Positions 11,228 through 23,175 of a stretch of DNA of 64,000 bases are shown here, in pieces. The translations under genes were made by a program, and so were the position numbers. The stretch is from Siphonodentalium dalli (taxonomy: Eukaryota; Mollusca; Scaphopoda; Gadilida; Siphonodentaliidae), in NCBI GenBank assembly GCA_032622095.1, contig CP136062.1:131521282-131585281 (forward strand), written 5' to 3'. The notes below the pieces were generated by a model. That model was not told where the DNA came from and ran no database searches. It saw nothing but the letters and a program-made list of their open reading frames with translations. The first letter of the stretch is position 1. Each line of letters begins with the position of its first letter.

Positions 11228-12762
11228 TACGGAAGCGTAGAGGCGCCAGATGAATTATATTGGTATCTTGCTGCAGCAAGTTAACTATCTTGCTGCAGCA
11301 GGTTACAATCTTGCTGCAGCAAGTTAGCTATCTTGCTGCAGCAGGTTAGTTATCTTGCTGCAGAAACTTAGCTATCCTGCTGCAGCAAGTTACTATCTTG
11401 CTGCAGCAAGTTAATTATCTTGCTGCAGCAAGTTAGCTATCCTGCTACAGCAAGTTACTATCTTGCTGCAGCAGGTTAGTTATCTTGCTGCAGCAAGTTA
11501 GCTATCCTGCTGCAGCAAGTTAGCTATCTCTACATACCTAGGGCGCCTGCGGCGCATAAGATACTATGGGAGGCGGGATGGGGTGGTGGGTGGGTACCAC
11601 ATACCTAGGGGTGCCTGCGGCGCATAAGATACTATGGGAGGCGGGATGGGGTGGTGAGTGGGTACTACATACCTAGGGGTGCCTGCGGCGCATAAGATAC
11701 TATGGGAGATTGGGTGGTGGGTGGGTACTACATACCTAGGGGCGCCTGCGGCGCATAAGATACTATGGGAAGTGGGATGGGGTGGTCAGTGGGTACTACA
11801 TACCTAGGGGCGCCTGAGGCGCATAAGTTACTATGGGTGGTGGGATGGGGTGGTGGGCTGGTACTACATACCTAAGGGCGCCTGTGGCGCATAAGATATC
11901 GTGGGAGGCGGGATGGGGTGGTGAGTGGGTACTACATACCTACGGGTGCCTCCCATAGTATCTTATGCGCCGCAGGCTCCCCTAGGTATGTAGTACCCAC
12001 CCACCACCCCATCCCGCCACCCATAGTATCTTATGCGCCGCCGATGCCCCAAGGTATGTAGTACCCACCCACCACCCCATCCCGCCTCCCATGGTATCTT
12101 ATGCGCCGCAGGCGCCCCTATATGTATGTAGGGATAGCTAACGTGCTGCAGTTAGTGGTGGTGAGTGGGTACTACATACCTAGGGGTGCCTCCCATAGTA
12201 TCTTATGCGCCACAGGTGCCCCTAGGTATGTAGTACCCACTCACCACCCCATCCCGCCACCCATAGTATCTTATGCGCCGCAGGCGCCCCTAGGTATGTA
12301 GTACACACCCACCACCCATCCCGCCTCCCATAGTATCTTATGCACCGCATGCGCCCCTATAGGTTATGTAGGGATAGCTAACTTGCTGCAGCAAGATAGC
12401 TAACTTGCTGCAGCAGGATAGCTAACTTGCTGCAGCAGGATAGCTAACTTGCTGCAGCAAGATAACTAACCTGCTGCAGCAAGATAGTAACTTGCTGCAG
12501 CAGGATAGCTAACTTGCTGCAGCAAGATAACTAACATGCTGCAGCAAGATAGCTAACTTGCTGCAGCAAGATAACTAACCTGCTGCAGCAAGATAGCTAA
12601 CTTGCTGCAGCAGGATAGCTAACTTGCTGCAGCAGGATAGCTAACTTGCTGCAGCAAGATAATAACTTGCTGCAGCAGGATAGCTAACCTGCTGCAGCAA
12701 GATAGTTAACTTGCTGCAGCAAGATGCCAGTATAATTCATCTGGCGCCTCTACGCTTCCGTA
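11228..12762. mobile_element. Foldback element with nested inverted tandem arrays
   Basis: Outer terminal repeats begin TACGGAAGCGTAGAGGCGCC and are mirrored at 12728-12762, with GTGAC on both sides (11222-11226, 12763-12767). Inside is an array of CTTGCTGCAGCAAGTTA-type units (11270-11530). Next come units of about 75 bp containing GCGCCTGCGGCGCATAAG and TACATACCTAGG (11535-11950). Then both arrays repeat in reverse order and orientation (11950-12360, 12370-12725). The whole is a 1.5 kb cruciform-capable palindrome without coding capacity. Confidence 0.8.
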
Positions 12763-12808
12763 GTGACGCCATGACATAGGTGAATATTCCTGTTTTGATG
12801 GAAGATTT

Positions 12809-14139
12809 TAGTGATGAGCCGATTGTCAAATAGAGCCTTGCGCCGATTATTTGAGATCACAATCGGCCGATTCAGGTGCCGATTCAGATTATTGTAATAA
12901 TTATACCAGAATATGTTATATGTGTTATAATACTTAGAATTAGAAGCAAACAACAACCATAGTAATATGCCAGTACACAGTATACATAAGTATACGTTTG
13001 GGTAAGTATATAGGTAGGTATGGGCAGACTTGTGATAGAATACAGGCACATGTCCAGTATGATGTCATGCAGAGGCTGTAGTACGGGGCCTCTGTGTATT
13101 TATTGTAATGTATTGTATCGACGAATCGACGATGCAATGCATTAACTTACCCATGTATTCTAGGCTATTCCACAACAAATAGTTTGAAAGTTTGATGTAG
13201 TCACGTGCATGACGACATATCCACGGCCCGTTTTTGATAACAATTCATCAAACGGCATTTTTCTTTGATCCCAATTCAAAGACATCACATCAAAGGAAAT
13301 GACCCGACCGAACTAGGTGCAAGTTACACCATGTTCATGTCAATTTCGCAGACACGATTTGATTGTCGATTTCGGCATGGTCATTAAAATAATCAGTGGT
13401 GGTGACCTATACGTGACGTCACACGAGGCTGACTGGATGGAATGACATTGTCTTCGGCTATTTAAAGTTAATCATTAATGGAAAGTTGTGTTGGGTGAAA
13501 GACTTTGAAAATATTAATTAGATAGTAAAATTAATAAATAAATTTCTTTAATTCTTTTTAATATCTGACTATTAATGCTTGTACAGTTTTTATTCCTGCG
13601 TCCTGACAACTGATACACATGTTATAATATGCTCAATTTAATTGAACAAACAGTGAAGTCAGCTGCGCAATTAAATGTCACGTGACATGCACTTTCGGTT
13701 TATACAGTTTATACCTGTTTTACGCTGTGTGTACTATATAGATAGATTTGTTGTGCTGCGTATGCATACATTTTGATTTTTTATAGTCTGACACACATAA
13801 ATCAAAATGTCTACACGTTGACGAACAATAAAGTTACGTATCGGCGTACATGAGTCCCATGATATGTAATGTGTGTACATCATCATATACTTTATGATTA
13901 CGCGCTATCACGGCGTCATCATCGCAGCCTGGCTCTAACCCAAAGTGTCGCGTTCTTCCCGGCGATCCCCACTGTAATATATTGTTCAAACATAGACCCA
14001 GGTACGGCCGGTGTATTGAAGAGGAGATGGCTGTATATCAAGTTTGTGTTTGGTAAATCACTTTCCCCATGTTTAATGGTCATTTATTCAACAAAACATC
14101 GTCATATTTAAAACAGTTTATTGTCTCGGCTCATCACTA
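12809..14139. mobile_element. hAT-type nonautonomous element
   Basis: An exact 8-bp TSD GAAGATTT (12801-12808 and 14140-14147) flanks terminal inverted repeats TAGTGATGAGCCGA and TCGGCTCATCACTA. The 1331-bp interior has no transposase frame. An 8-bp TSD and short TIRs fit hAT. Confidence 0.8.
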
Positions 14140-14518
14140 GAAGATTTAAACGAAAACGATGTATTTTTTATTTTCCGTGGGCGCCACCATTTTATGAAAT
14201 GCGTCCGGTTGTCGAGTCATTAGAAACGGAGCCTATTATAAAGCGACGCACTGAGACAAACAGCGTCGGCAGCTATTTTGGAAAAAAAAAATATATATAT
14301 ATATTTTTTGGTGCGGAAGGTTTTAATAGGTGTGGGCGGGTTAGGGGAAACAAAGTTATTTTTTTTTTAGGCCTAATAGCTAAAATGGCAAATTTATCTG
14401 GTCAAATTAATGTCATCGACATCGGACTCACAGGACCATAGAGGAAATACGCCTGAACTGAGCTTCCTTGGGGACAAATAAACTCATTCGCAACAATTTG
14501 AACAAAAGGTAAACTCAC

Positions 14519-14705
14519 CAACGCCTTCTGGCCTGAACCCTAGAGCTTTGACCCAGATTAGTTGCCTTGACTCAAGTCGAATGCGTGTTGATCTTCTCTC
14601 AGGTCTCTTCTTGCTAAAGAAAATTGTAACAACAAGTCCTCTTTCCAGAGTATTCTGGATCTGCATGCGATCAGCTGGCATTGCTGAACCATTATACATC
14701 GCCAT
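14519..14705 (-). CDS. PLCG1: Phospholipase C gamma, first coding exon
   Basis: The minus-strand ATG at 14705 opens 62 codons ending at a donor GTGAGT (intron from 14518). Residues 16-62 include Q-N-T-L-E-R-G-L-V-V-T, F-F-S-K-K-R-P-E-R-R-S-T, R-L-E-S-R-Q-L-I-W and a closing R-P-E-G-V. This matches the start of the N-terminal PH domain of PLC gamma (human pattern L-E-x-G-T-V-M-T, S-K-K-x-x-x-P-E-R-K, L-E-T-R-Q), and the exon ends at the same place as the human K-I-E-G junction. PLC gamma cleaves PIP2 to IP3 and DAG downstream of tyrosine kinases, at the plasma membrane. Only this exon was found; the remainder must lie leftward, probably outside the window. Vertebrates have two paralogues, and the symbol is used for the invertebrate single-copy form. 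Confidence 0.8.
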
Positions 14706-15156
14706 TGTTTTTCACAATTTATAAGTTTTCTGAGCGAGTTTGCACTAGAATCTCAGGTCGAAATTAGTCACGATCAGATATTGGAAAAATGCATCTCTCA
14801 TGACAACTTGGCGTTACAGAGATATCTGTTATGAAACGTTCGAAAATACATGTTTTAACAGAATTAACTCACAACTTTTAGAAACTTTTCCGTGGTGCTC
14901 AACATCGCTGAAAATTCGCTTCCGGGGTCAAGATCGGAAGCGACGGCCGAAATTCTAAACGCGGAAGCGGAATATTTGCCGAATGGGTGCTTGTTACAAC
15001 AAACTTGCTGGATTTGTGATTTAGTCAGGATTTACTAGAATAATCTTTGTTAAGATTACCACAATACAAAAACATTTCTTAAACAAATTTACATATAATT
15101 ATAAATGTTATTCCAGGTTTTTAATTGTTTTGGTAAATTGGTACGATTATTTGCGG
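14706..15156 (-). promoter_or_regulatory. Presumed 5' region of PLCG
   Basis: This lies directly upstream of the PLCG start. The stretch 14900-14985 is richer in CpG than its surroundings (TTCGCTTCCGG, GGAAGCGACGGCCG, AACGCGGAAGCGG), as expected near a start site. No TATA box or defined element was identified. It is bounded upstream by the Mutator-like insertion at 15166, so the native promoter may be only about 450 bp from the nearest transposon. Confidence 0.4.
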
Positions 15157-15165
15157 TACAAAATT

Positions 15166-16163
15166 GGGACACACTAATAGTTGTAGTCCGAGCCCGAGCC
15201 CGAGTCCAGTAAAATGTGTAGTTGGGATTTTCAATTTCGTTATATTGTCGTTAATATAATTCCAATAGTGATGAATTTTGGTTTGTGGTAAGTTATGCCA
15301 TTTACAAATAAAAAACAATAAAAAGATAATTTGTAAGTCTTATATTTCAACTTTTATCGACATTTTTCGTTCTCCAGCACACTAAAAGTTGTAGTTGGAA
15401 CATGTACCTTTATCAAATGGATTAACGTACTTGGTTGGAATCAGCCGAGCCGGCCGCCGAGTCGCTAATTAGCTGTTAATTGCTATTGTTAGGAATATGT
15501 TGGCGGCTCAAATCAATGGATTTATGAGTTAAGACAAGAGTGTTTGCAACTTATAGTGAAATATAATCAAAGTACTGTTTATACAGTTACTTGTTGTTAT
15601 AAGTGAGATCATATCACGTTTCAAACGGGTATGATATATCGCCTTCAAGAATACATTTTATAAATGTTAAATTACGCCAACACCTTTTAGATTGTTTGGA
15701 ACAGAAATGCTTCTCCACATTTCCTTCAAGGGCCACACACTTTCTCCTAAAGAGTAATCTTTAAAATTGCTAAACCTTCATATATTGCTTAATAAAAAGT
15801 AATTGTTTGTTTTTATTCCCCACTACTTTCCCTTTGATCTTCATGCGACCCACCACTGACTTAATCCAATCAGCCGCCTAACAATAGCAATTAACAGCTA
15901 ATTAGCGACTCGGTGGCCGGCTCGGCTGATTCCAACTACAACTTTTAGTGTGCTGGAGAACGAAAATTGTCGATAAAAGTTGAAATATAAGACTTACAAA
16001 TTATCTTTTTAGTTTTTTTTATTTGTAATTGGCATAACTTACAACAAACCAAAATTCATCACTATTGGAATTATATTAACGACAATAAACGAAATTGAAA
16101 ATCCCAACTACACATTTTACTGGACTCGGACTCGGGCTCGGACTACAACTATTAGTGTGTCCC
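15166..16163. mobile_element. Mutator-like foldback element (9-bp TSD)
   Basis: The 9-bp duplication TACAAAATT (15157-15165, 16164-16172) flanks a 998-bp element that starts GGGACACACTAATAGTTGTA and ends with its inverse. Inverted arms of about 300 bp (15166-15500 and 15875-16163) surround a loop of about 380 bp. Nine-bp TSDs with long TIRs are typical of Mutator-like elements. No transposase is present. Confidence 0.8.
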
Positions 16164-16224
16164 TACAAAATTCAAGTTTGTTTTTATCGCGGTAGATAAA
16201 AAATTTTAGTGGCATGTTTTGTTT

Positions 16225-18954
16225 GCAATAAGGAGAATCCCGTACAGAAAAGTTATCCCACTTTTCAAGTTCGGTAACTCTAAACATAATAAATACTCCA
16301 CCGGTGAATGTGGCGCTTTTATTCTTCCTGCAGTTTGCTTGGCGGTAATTGTGAGATTGGTTTACGATTGTACATCACATTTTTGATCTTTCTAGATCAT
16401 ATTTTTTTATTTGTTTACTGTTCTTCCCTCACTAAAACCCCCAGAAACAGTCGAATGGTACTCGATTGGAATCGGTAAATCTCCACTGTATAAGATCCCA
16501 GATACAGGAGGGATAACTCCAAATTCACACAACGCAACACAACTTTTACCTATAGTATTTTAACCGTATATATGATCATCTTACCAATAAAAACTAGGTT
16601 TTAAATATTTATTTTAACTTTTATCAATGTGAAAAAGGGGGATATTCTGAACACAACAAAAAATAACATAACGTTACTTTTCGATAGAATAATGTTGCGT
16701 TATTCTCTGGTGAAAATCAGTCAAAATTTACTGACGAACACCACGACATACCAAAACTATTTTGGAGTTGGGTTCATAAAAACTGTGATCTCGCAAGTTT
16801 TTTTAGCATGATGATGTTGTAGCGTAACTGCCGTTTATATCGAGTCCGAAATGTGTATAGATAGTATTTTCGCGACTTTTAATTATTTGGATCACGCTGA
16901 ATATTTTGCTTTTATCCAACAAACAATTGAATTGAATTAATAACTTTTATTTTTTAATTAAAAGTGAATTCTTTAATTAATTTCATACATTTGAATTTGA
17001 AACCAAAATTAAATATTACTAGCCTGCAACTTATAATTAGTCTAGACTGCTGGTTTAACTCAAGCAGTGCCGATATATTGCGCTTTTAAATAGTATTTAT
17101 CGGACGTTGGTTTATTTTAGCCTATATATGATGCAGAAACTAGAATCATCGTGTTATTTATATTCAAATAATATTAATATTGATATACAAATATCATATA
17201 AATACTGAATATTATTTAATTTTTTTTCAGTAAATCAGGAGTCTAGTCTAACTATATTAAGTTGCAGGCTAGTATTTAATTTTGGTTTCAGATTCAAATG
17301 TATGAAATTAATTAAAGAATACTCTTTTAATGAAATAAAATGTATTAATTCAATTCAATTGTTTATTGGATAAAAGCCAAACATTCAGCGTGATCCAAAT
17401 AATTAAAAAAAAATTGGATTTGGTGGGATGCGAACCCCGACCGACGGCGAGCGCGCCTTGCGACTCAAAGTCCGACGTCAATACCACACGGCCACCGATG
17501 CAACCCCAAAAAAGGAAGCTCGAATGGCCGCTGTATTCCGACGTCGCACTTAGGACGTACACTATATGCACATTTTAAGGTCTCTATAGTATATATATAT
17601 AGGAGATATAGCACAGTATTTTTATGCCTCCGAAACATGCCGAGCATTGCCCTTTAAAATTTGATTTTTGAGACGGTGCACTATCTCAAAAATCAAATTT
17701 GCTTCTAAAAATAGGCGCCTGGTGTGTTGTATAGTCCAAAGCATGTTCAAAGGGCAATGCTCGGCATGTTTCTGAGGCATAAAAATATAACATTGCTACT
17801 GTGCTTTTTCTCCTATATACAAATAATTAAAGTCACGAAAAAACTAACTACGCACATTTCGGACTCGATATAAACGGCAGTTACGCTACAACATCATACT
17901 CAAATAGCGCGCTAGAACACAGTTTTTATGAACCCAACTCTAAAATAGTTTTGGTATGTCGTGGTGTTCGTCAGTAAATTCTGACTGATTTCCCCCAGAG
18001 AATAACGCAACGTTATTCTAACGAAAATTAACATTAAGTTCTTTTCTGTTGTGTTCAGGATATCCCTCTTTTTTCACATTGATAAAAGTTAAAATAAATA
18101 TTTAAAACCTAGTTTATACGGTTAAAGGCACGTGAGGCCTTAGTTGTCGAAAAAATTCATATTTGTTCCAATCACCGTAAACAGAAAAAAACAGTAAAAC
18201 GCATACAGTTTCGTTCATATATACCATGACCATCGCGTAAACAGCATGTTATCATAAAGACCTACTATATTTTACCTAAGCAAGAGCCTGATTGTGTTAC
18301 AGAAGACAGCACAATGCTACTGACTAATCACACACAAATGGCATAAACGCTCTTTATTAGTTCCATATCAGGAATTCATCCACAAAGAACGCTCTTTATG
18401 TTTACCATCATAATATAAACAAACATCAGAAAAGTAACTTGTTATGCTTTTGTTTACATAACAATGGTCAACCATATGACAATAACATAATGTTTATGCG
18501 ATATTTCTTATTTGTATACGGACAAAGTCTGTCTACATTTTGATGTTCTTTCCGTTTGTGGCGGTTTTTGACGGTTGGAAATATTTTCACAGGATACCCA
18601 CCGCCAAGGCCAACCGTACCTTTAAAATACTTAGGTATGTGTTGCGTTGTGTGAATTTGGAGTTATCCCTCCTGTATCTGGGATCTTATACAGTGGAGAT
18701 TTACCGATTCCAATCGAGTACCATTCGACTGTTTCTGGGGGTTTTAGTGAGGGAAGAACAGTAAACAAAATAACAAAATATGATCTAGAAAGATCAAAAA
18801 TGTGATGTACAATCGTAAACCAATCTCACAATTACCGCCAAGCAAACTGCGGGAAGAATAAAGCGCCACATTCACCGGTGGAGTATTTATTATGTTTAGG
18901 GTTACCGAACTTGAAAAGTGGGATAACTTTTCTGTACGGGATTCTCCTTATTGC
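16225..18954. mobile_element. Mutator-like foldback element, 2.73 kb
   Basis: The 9-bp TSD GTTTTGTTT (16216-16224, 18955-18963) flanks termini GCAATAAGGAGAATCCCG and the inverse. The left arm (16225-17040) and right arm (17235-18954) are inverse copies around a loop near 17045-17235. The right arm is longer because it holds the insertion at 17408-17818. It also holds segments such as 18130-18640 that have no left-arm partner. Only 61 bp separates it from the previous foldback. Confidence 0.8.
17408..17818 (-). mobile_element. SINE-like insertion with tRNA-related segment
   Basis: AAATAATTAAA flanks both ends (11-bp TSD, left copy about 17398-17408, right copy about 17822-17832), and the insert is absent from the opposite arm of the host foldback. 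On the minus strand 17495-17425 has a box A-like TGGCCGTGTGGTATTGACG, a box B-like GGGTTCGCATCCC, and then a T-run. The adjoining part (17580-17815) is an inverted repeat containing CATGCCGAGCATTGCCCTTT. The tRNA-like part sits at the 3' side on the minus strand, unusual for a SINE. Confidence 0.5.
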
Positions 18955-19099
18955 GTTTTGTTTATAAAATACTCCTTTGCATATTGGCATATATGTTTGT
19001 ACATACTATGTTATACTTCTTATATGATTGCGGCTAGTTGATAATATATATGTTTTCCTATTGTCGACGTACGGGACTACGGCATGCCTTGAGTGTGCC

Positions 19100-19415
19100 G
19101 GTTGGCAATTATCGCAATACGATAGGGGAACACTTTGACGTTCGTACTCATATTTCACCAATTTTTGTACCTGGCTTGCCTGTCCTAAGTTTCACAGGAA
19201 AATGGCTAATTTGATTCTATTTGTCGTTATATACATATTTATCACCCCATTTATTATTCATTTTCATAAAAATAAAATAAAAGAAGCCGAAGATGACATG
19301 TTTAAAATGTTTGAAGCATGAATTTGGCGATAAGTTGTTATCAGAGTACGTTATACTTGTGATAGTTACGTTACGCACACAGTGTTCCCCTATCGTATTG
19401 CGATAATCGCCAACC
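19100..19415. mobile_element. Mutator-like MITE (9-bp TSD)
   Basis: The 9-bp TSD GAGTGTGCC (19091-19099, 19416-19424) flanks a 316-bp element with TIRs GGTTGGCAATTATCGCAATA followed by CGATAGGGGAACAC and the inverse. It is noncoding. Confidence 0.8.
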
Positions 19416-19514
19416 GAGTGTGCCGGACATTTCGTACCACAGTCGTCTCGTTCAATTAATTTATTTGGACATACAGTACGGTACTTCATCTCGACTCACT
19501 TCCTTATTAAAATC

Positions 19515-19620
19515 TTATAGGAATCCAAATTGACATCTAATTGCACTTAAGCACAATAAGGGAAGGTCTAATTGTGCTGAAGTGCAATAGATACTGCATG
19601 AAACCGGTACATTTTTCCTC
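19515..19620. repeat. CTTAAG palindrome cluster, left end
   Basis: CCAAATTGACATCTAATTGC, then ACTTAAGCACAATAAGG and GTGCTGAAGTGCAAT, belongs to the palindrome family concentrated at 30-35 kb. It directly adjoins the 154-bp satellite. Confidence 0.6.
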
Positions 19621-21130
19621 CACTAGGCATTTTGTAACACCGTTACAAATGTTACAAGTGTTACAAAATGCATATTCTGGGCATCTTACTTCATATGATT
19701 TCTGAGATACCAGAGATAATAAATGTTACAAATGATTTAAAGTCCCAGTAGAAAACCGCAGCCTATTTTTTTCTACCGTGTTCAATGTAGCGACATGTTA
19801 CAATGTGTTACAAGTGTTACATTATTTCTGAGATACCAGAAAGACCGCTCGTAGACGGATGTTACAAGTGTTACAAATGTTACAAATGATTTAAAGTCCC
19901 AGTAGAAAACCGCAGCCTATTTTTTTCTACCGTGTTCAATGTAGCGACATGTTACAATGTGTTACAAGTGTTACATTATTTCTGAGATACCAGAGAGACC
20001 GCTCGTAGACGGATGTTACAAGTGTTACAAATGTTACAAATGATTTAAAGTCCCAGTAGAAAACCGCAGCCAATTTTTTTCTAACGTGTTCAATGTAGCG
20101 ACATGTTACAATGTGTTACAAGTGTTACATTATTTCTGAGATACCAGAGAGACCGCTCGTAGACGGATGTTACAAGTGTTACAAATGTTACAAATGATTT
20201 AAAGTCCCAGTAGAAAACCGCAGCCTATTTTTTTCTACCGTGTTCAATGTAGCGACATGTTACAATGTGTTACAAGTGTTACATTATTTCTGAGATACCA
20301 GAGAGACCGCTCGTAGACGGGTGTTACAAGTGTTACAAATGTTACAAATGATTTAAAGTCCCAGTAGAAAACCGCAGCCTATTTTTTTCTACCGTGTTCA
20401 ATGTAGTGACATGTTACAATGTGTTACAAGTGTTACATTATTTCTGAGATACCAGAGAGACCGCTCGTAGACGGATGTTACAAGTGTTACAAATGTTACA
20501 AATGATTTAAAGTCCCAGTAGAAAACCGCAGCCTATTTTTTTCTACCGTGTTCAATGTAGCGACATGTTACAATGTGTTACAAGTGTTACATTATTTCTG
20601 AGATACCAGAGAGACCGCTCGTAGACGGATGTTACAACTGTTACAAATGTTACAACTGATTTAAAGTCCCAGTAGAAAACCGCAGCCTATTTTTTTTCTA
20701 CAGTGTTCAATGTAGCGACATGTTACAATGTGTTACAAGTGTTACATTATTTCTGAGATACCAGAGAGACCGCTCGTAGACGGGTGTTACAACTGTTACA
20801 AATGTTACAAATGATTTAAAGTTCCAGTAGAAAACCGCAGCCTATTTTTTCTACCGTGTTCAGTGTAGCGACATGTTACAATGCGTTACAAGTGTTAAAT
20901 AATTTCTGAGATACCAAAGAGACCGCTCGTAGACGGGTGTTACAAATGATTTAAAGTCCCAGTAGAAAACCGCAGCCTATTTTATTTCTACCGTCTCAGT
21001 GTAGCGACATGTTACAATGCGTTACAATTGTTACATTATTTATGAGATACCAGAGAATCTGCTCGTAGGCGGGCGTTACAAGTGTTACAAATGTTACAAA
21101 TGATATAAAGTCCCCAGTAGAAAAGCGCAG
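19612..21130 (+). repeat. 154-bp satellite array (forward)
   Basis: About nine to ten tandem units; the marker GACCGCTCGTAGACGG recurs at 19843, 19997, 20151, 20305 and 20459, an exact 154-bp period. Units contain GTTACAAGTGTTACAAATG, TCCCAGTAGAAAACCGCAGC and TTCTACCGTGTTCAATGTAG. Later units (20770 onward) are more diverged and shorter. The array begins at ACATTTTTCCTCCACTAGGC. Confidence 0.9.
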
Positions 21131-22992
21131 CTTGCTATCTTGTCTCAATTTGAACTATTGCAGTTGTGTATGCATATAACTGGTGATGTTCTGTCAAAAT
21201 AGAATATTTTGAACGATAGGTCTGGCCTGCATGAAACGTAAGCTCATGGTCTTTAGAAGACTTTCATTGTAAACTCTCTATTTATACTGGTCAGTTTTGA
21301 AGTTAGGGAGGATAATGCAATAATGTATCAATTCTATCTACATATGGATTGCTTCATCATTTTACATTAAAGTTTGAGGCAAATTGGGGGTAAAACTAAT
21401 AAAGCATTCTTTATTATATAAACAATAAACCATAAATTTCAAATAATGTTAACAAAGGCCACATGTTGTGAATAAACCCATCGGTTGTTTATACAAAGGC
21501 CACAACCAAAACATTTTCATCAGAGGCAGGTGAAAGGAATGGGTTATGGATGTACATGTATTGAAGGCCATTTTCACATTTATCCGTTATTTGCTCTTAA
21601 ATGCAATTCAATTATGCTCTGCCTAGAATTTTTATTTGCGCTTAAGCTTTTCGTGGAGGACTGGTCCACCTACTGGTAATTCCTTTCTCAGAGGCCACTT
21701 CATTCTGTTTTTAATTTCAAGTCAATCTGATTTACAAGTACGTTTAAGTACTAATGGATGAATTGCACTTAGATGGTTTGTATTTAAGCACAAATAAATT
21801 AATTGCACTTAAGTGCAAATAAAATCTTAAATTATCTCTCCTTATACATGAGGGTATATTTTGTTAACTCTCCCCCCAAATATGCATCACCCCCTACCCT
21901 TCTGACTCCTGGACATCATATGCAGTTATTTAAGTGGGAGTGGAGTATGTAGAACGTGTCGGAACATACATGTATAGGCAGTAGTGGTAAAACCCCTGTT
22001 ATGATACAATAACTATTGTTATTTTTGCTCATACGATATGTCTATCTCGATTCACTTAAAATTTAGACTTAATTCATATATTGAAATTGAAATTTTAAAC
22101 CGCAGTAATGAATGGTGGTCCAGCTGGTGCATGTATAATAATTCCATTTCTCATTTCTGACAGTATACCATTCCATGCATAAGCTTACTAGTATATGGTC
22201 ACACTGAAACAATTGAATGTATCCTTTATCTTTAGTTGGACACTGGTTTTGGATGCAGAATTTACCCTTCACAGCCACTAATTAAAGTACTGCAGCCTTT
22301 GAAATCGACATTTTTCTTCTATATGCATTGGTTTAGAATTGGATGAAATTCTATATTGGCTTCTGGCATCAGGGGGGGGGTCGGAAATTTTTTCCAGGCA
22401 CGTTTGATGGGGTGGGTGGGTGTCTCTTGGGTCCAAAAAGCAGTTTTTTTCCATATGCCAAAATTTTCATTCCTGCTATTCAGACTTATTTTGATGTGTT
22501 TTGAACAGAAACGGGTCATATATAGTTAATAGTAATGCTATACTACATATAGAGGTTATCAGAAGTTGGATCAGTTGCACAATGGCCAACAATAACCCAA
22601 ATTCAACTTGACAGAACTAGAAACTGCGTCATTGGAAAAATAAAATTTAATCAGGATTCCATCTACTGATACAACAAAATAAGAATAACTATGCAGAACT
22701 CAGCTGAAAATAAGTAATAGAATGAAAGCACACTTGACCATGAAGTGAAATTGGGCTATCCATCCATATTATTCCCAATTATTACGAAGCCTATTTCTTC
22801 AGGCAGTGGCTACCAGCCTGCCATTACACGCTATAACATGTTTCCTCAGTTCTGGTTTCTGAGATGCCCCAAGAAGAGTAACGCGGGTATATCATGGTTG
22901 TTTGGTATTAGCATTATTCTTATAACTGGGATGAACTGGGATGAACAGTTGTATTTCCACATGTTTTGATAAACAATTTGATTCCAGCAATA
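21131..22992. other. No gene; minor palindrome traces
   Basis: A diverged CTTAAG palindrome pair lies at 21760-21830, and a G-run with GGTGGGTGGGTGTCTC lies near 22370-22430. No supported coding frame. Confidence 0.45.
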
Positions 22993-23175
22993 CAGTAATG
23001 CCCTAATTAAACGACTCCATAACCACAGCAGAATAATGGGTAATTTTTCAGGATTTAGTCAGAAATATGGCTTGTTGTCATTCATCGGAAAGCTCTCCCC
23101 TATTTCCGACTAAATCCTGAAAAATTACCTATTATTCTGCTGTGGTTATGGAGTTGATTAATTAGGGCATTACTG
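22993..23175. mobile_element. Tc1/mariner-type MITE, copy 3 (full hairpin)
   Basis: CAGTAATGCCCTAATTAAAC through to TTAGGGCATTACTG is a complete 183-bp hairpin preceded by TA. It is the clearest full-length member of the family. Confidence 0.75.

Larger units (their letters stand above)
10712..14375. mobile_element. Nested TIR element of the TAGGCC family
   Basis: TAAGGCCTAAAAAAAAAATA followed by CCTTTGTTTCCCCTAAC at 10712 is mirrored at 14341-14375 by TTAGGGGAAACAAAGTTA and TTTTTTTTAGGCCTA. The interior holds two later insertions, the foldback at 11228-12762 and the hAT element at 12809-14139. No clear TSD was seen, so the outer boundaries are less secure than for the other elements. Confidence 0.5.

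Noticed and set aside
19217-19489. 90-codon minus-strand frame crossing the 19100-19415 element
   Set aside because: The element interrupts it and the rejoined flank gives only a short frame with no recognisable family.
19612-21130. CRISPR-like regular spacing
   Set aside because: The whole 154-bp unit is conserved with no unique spacers; it is a eukaryotic satellite.
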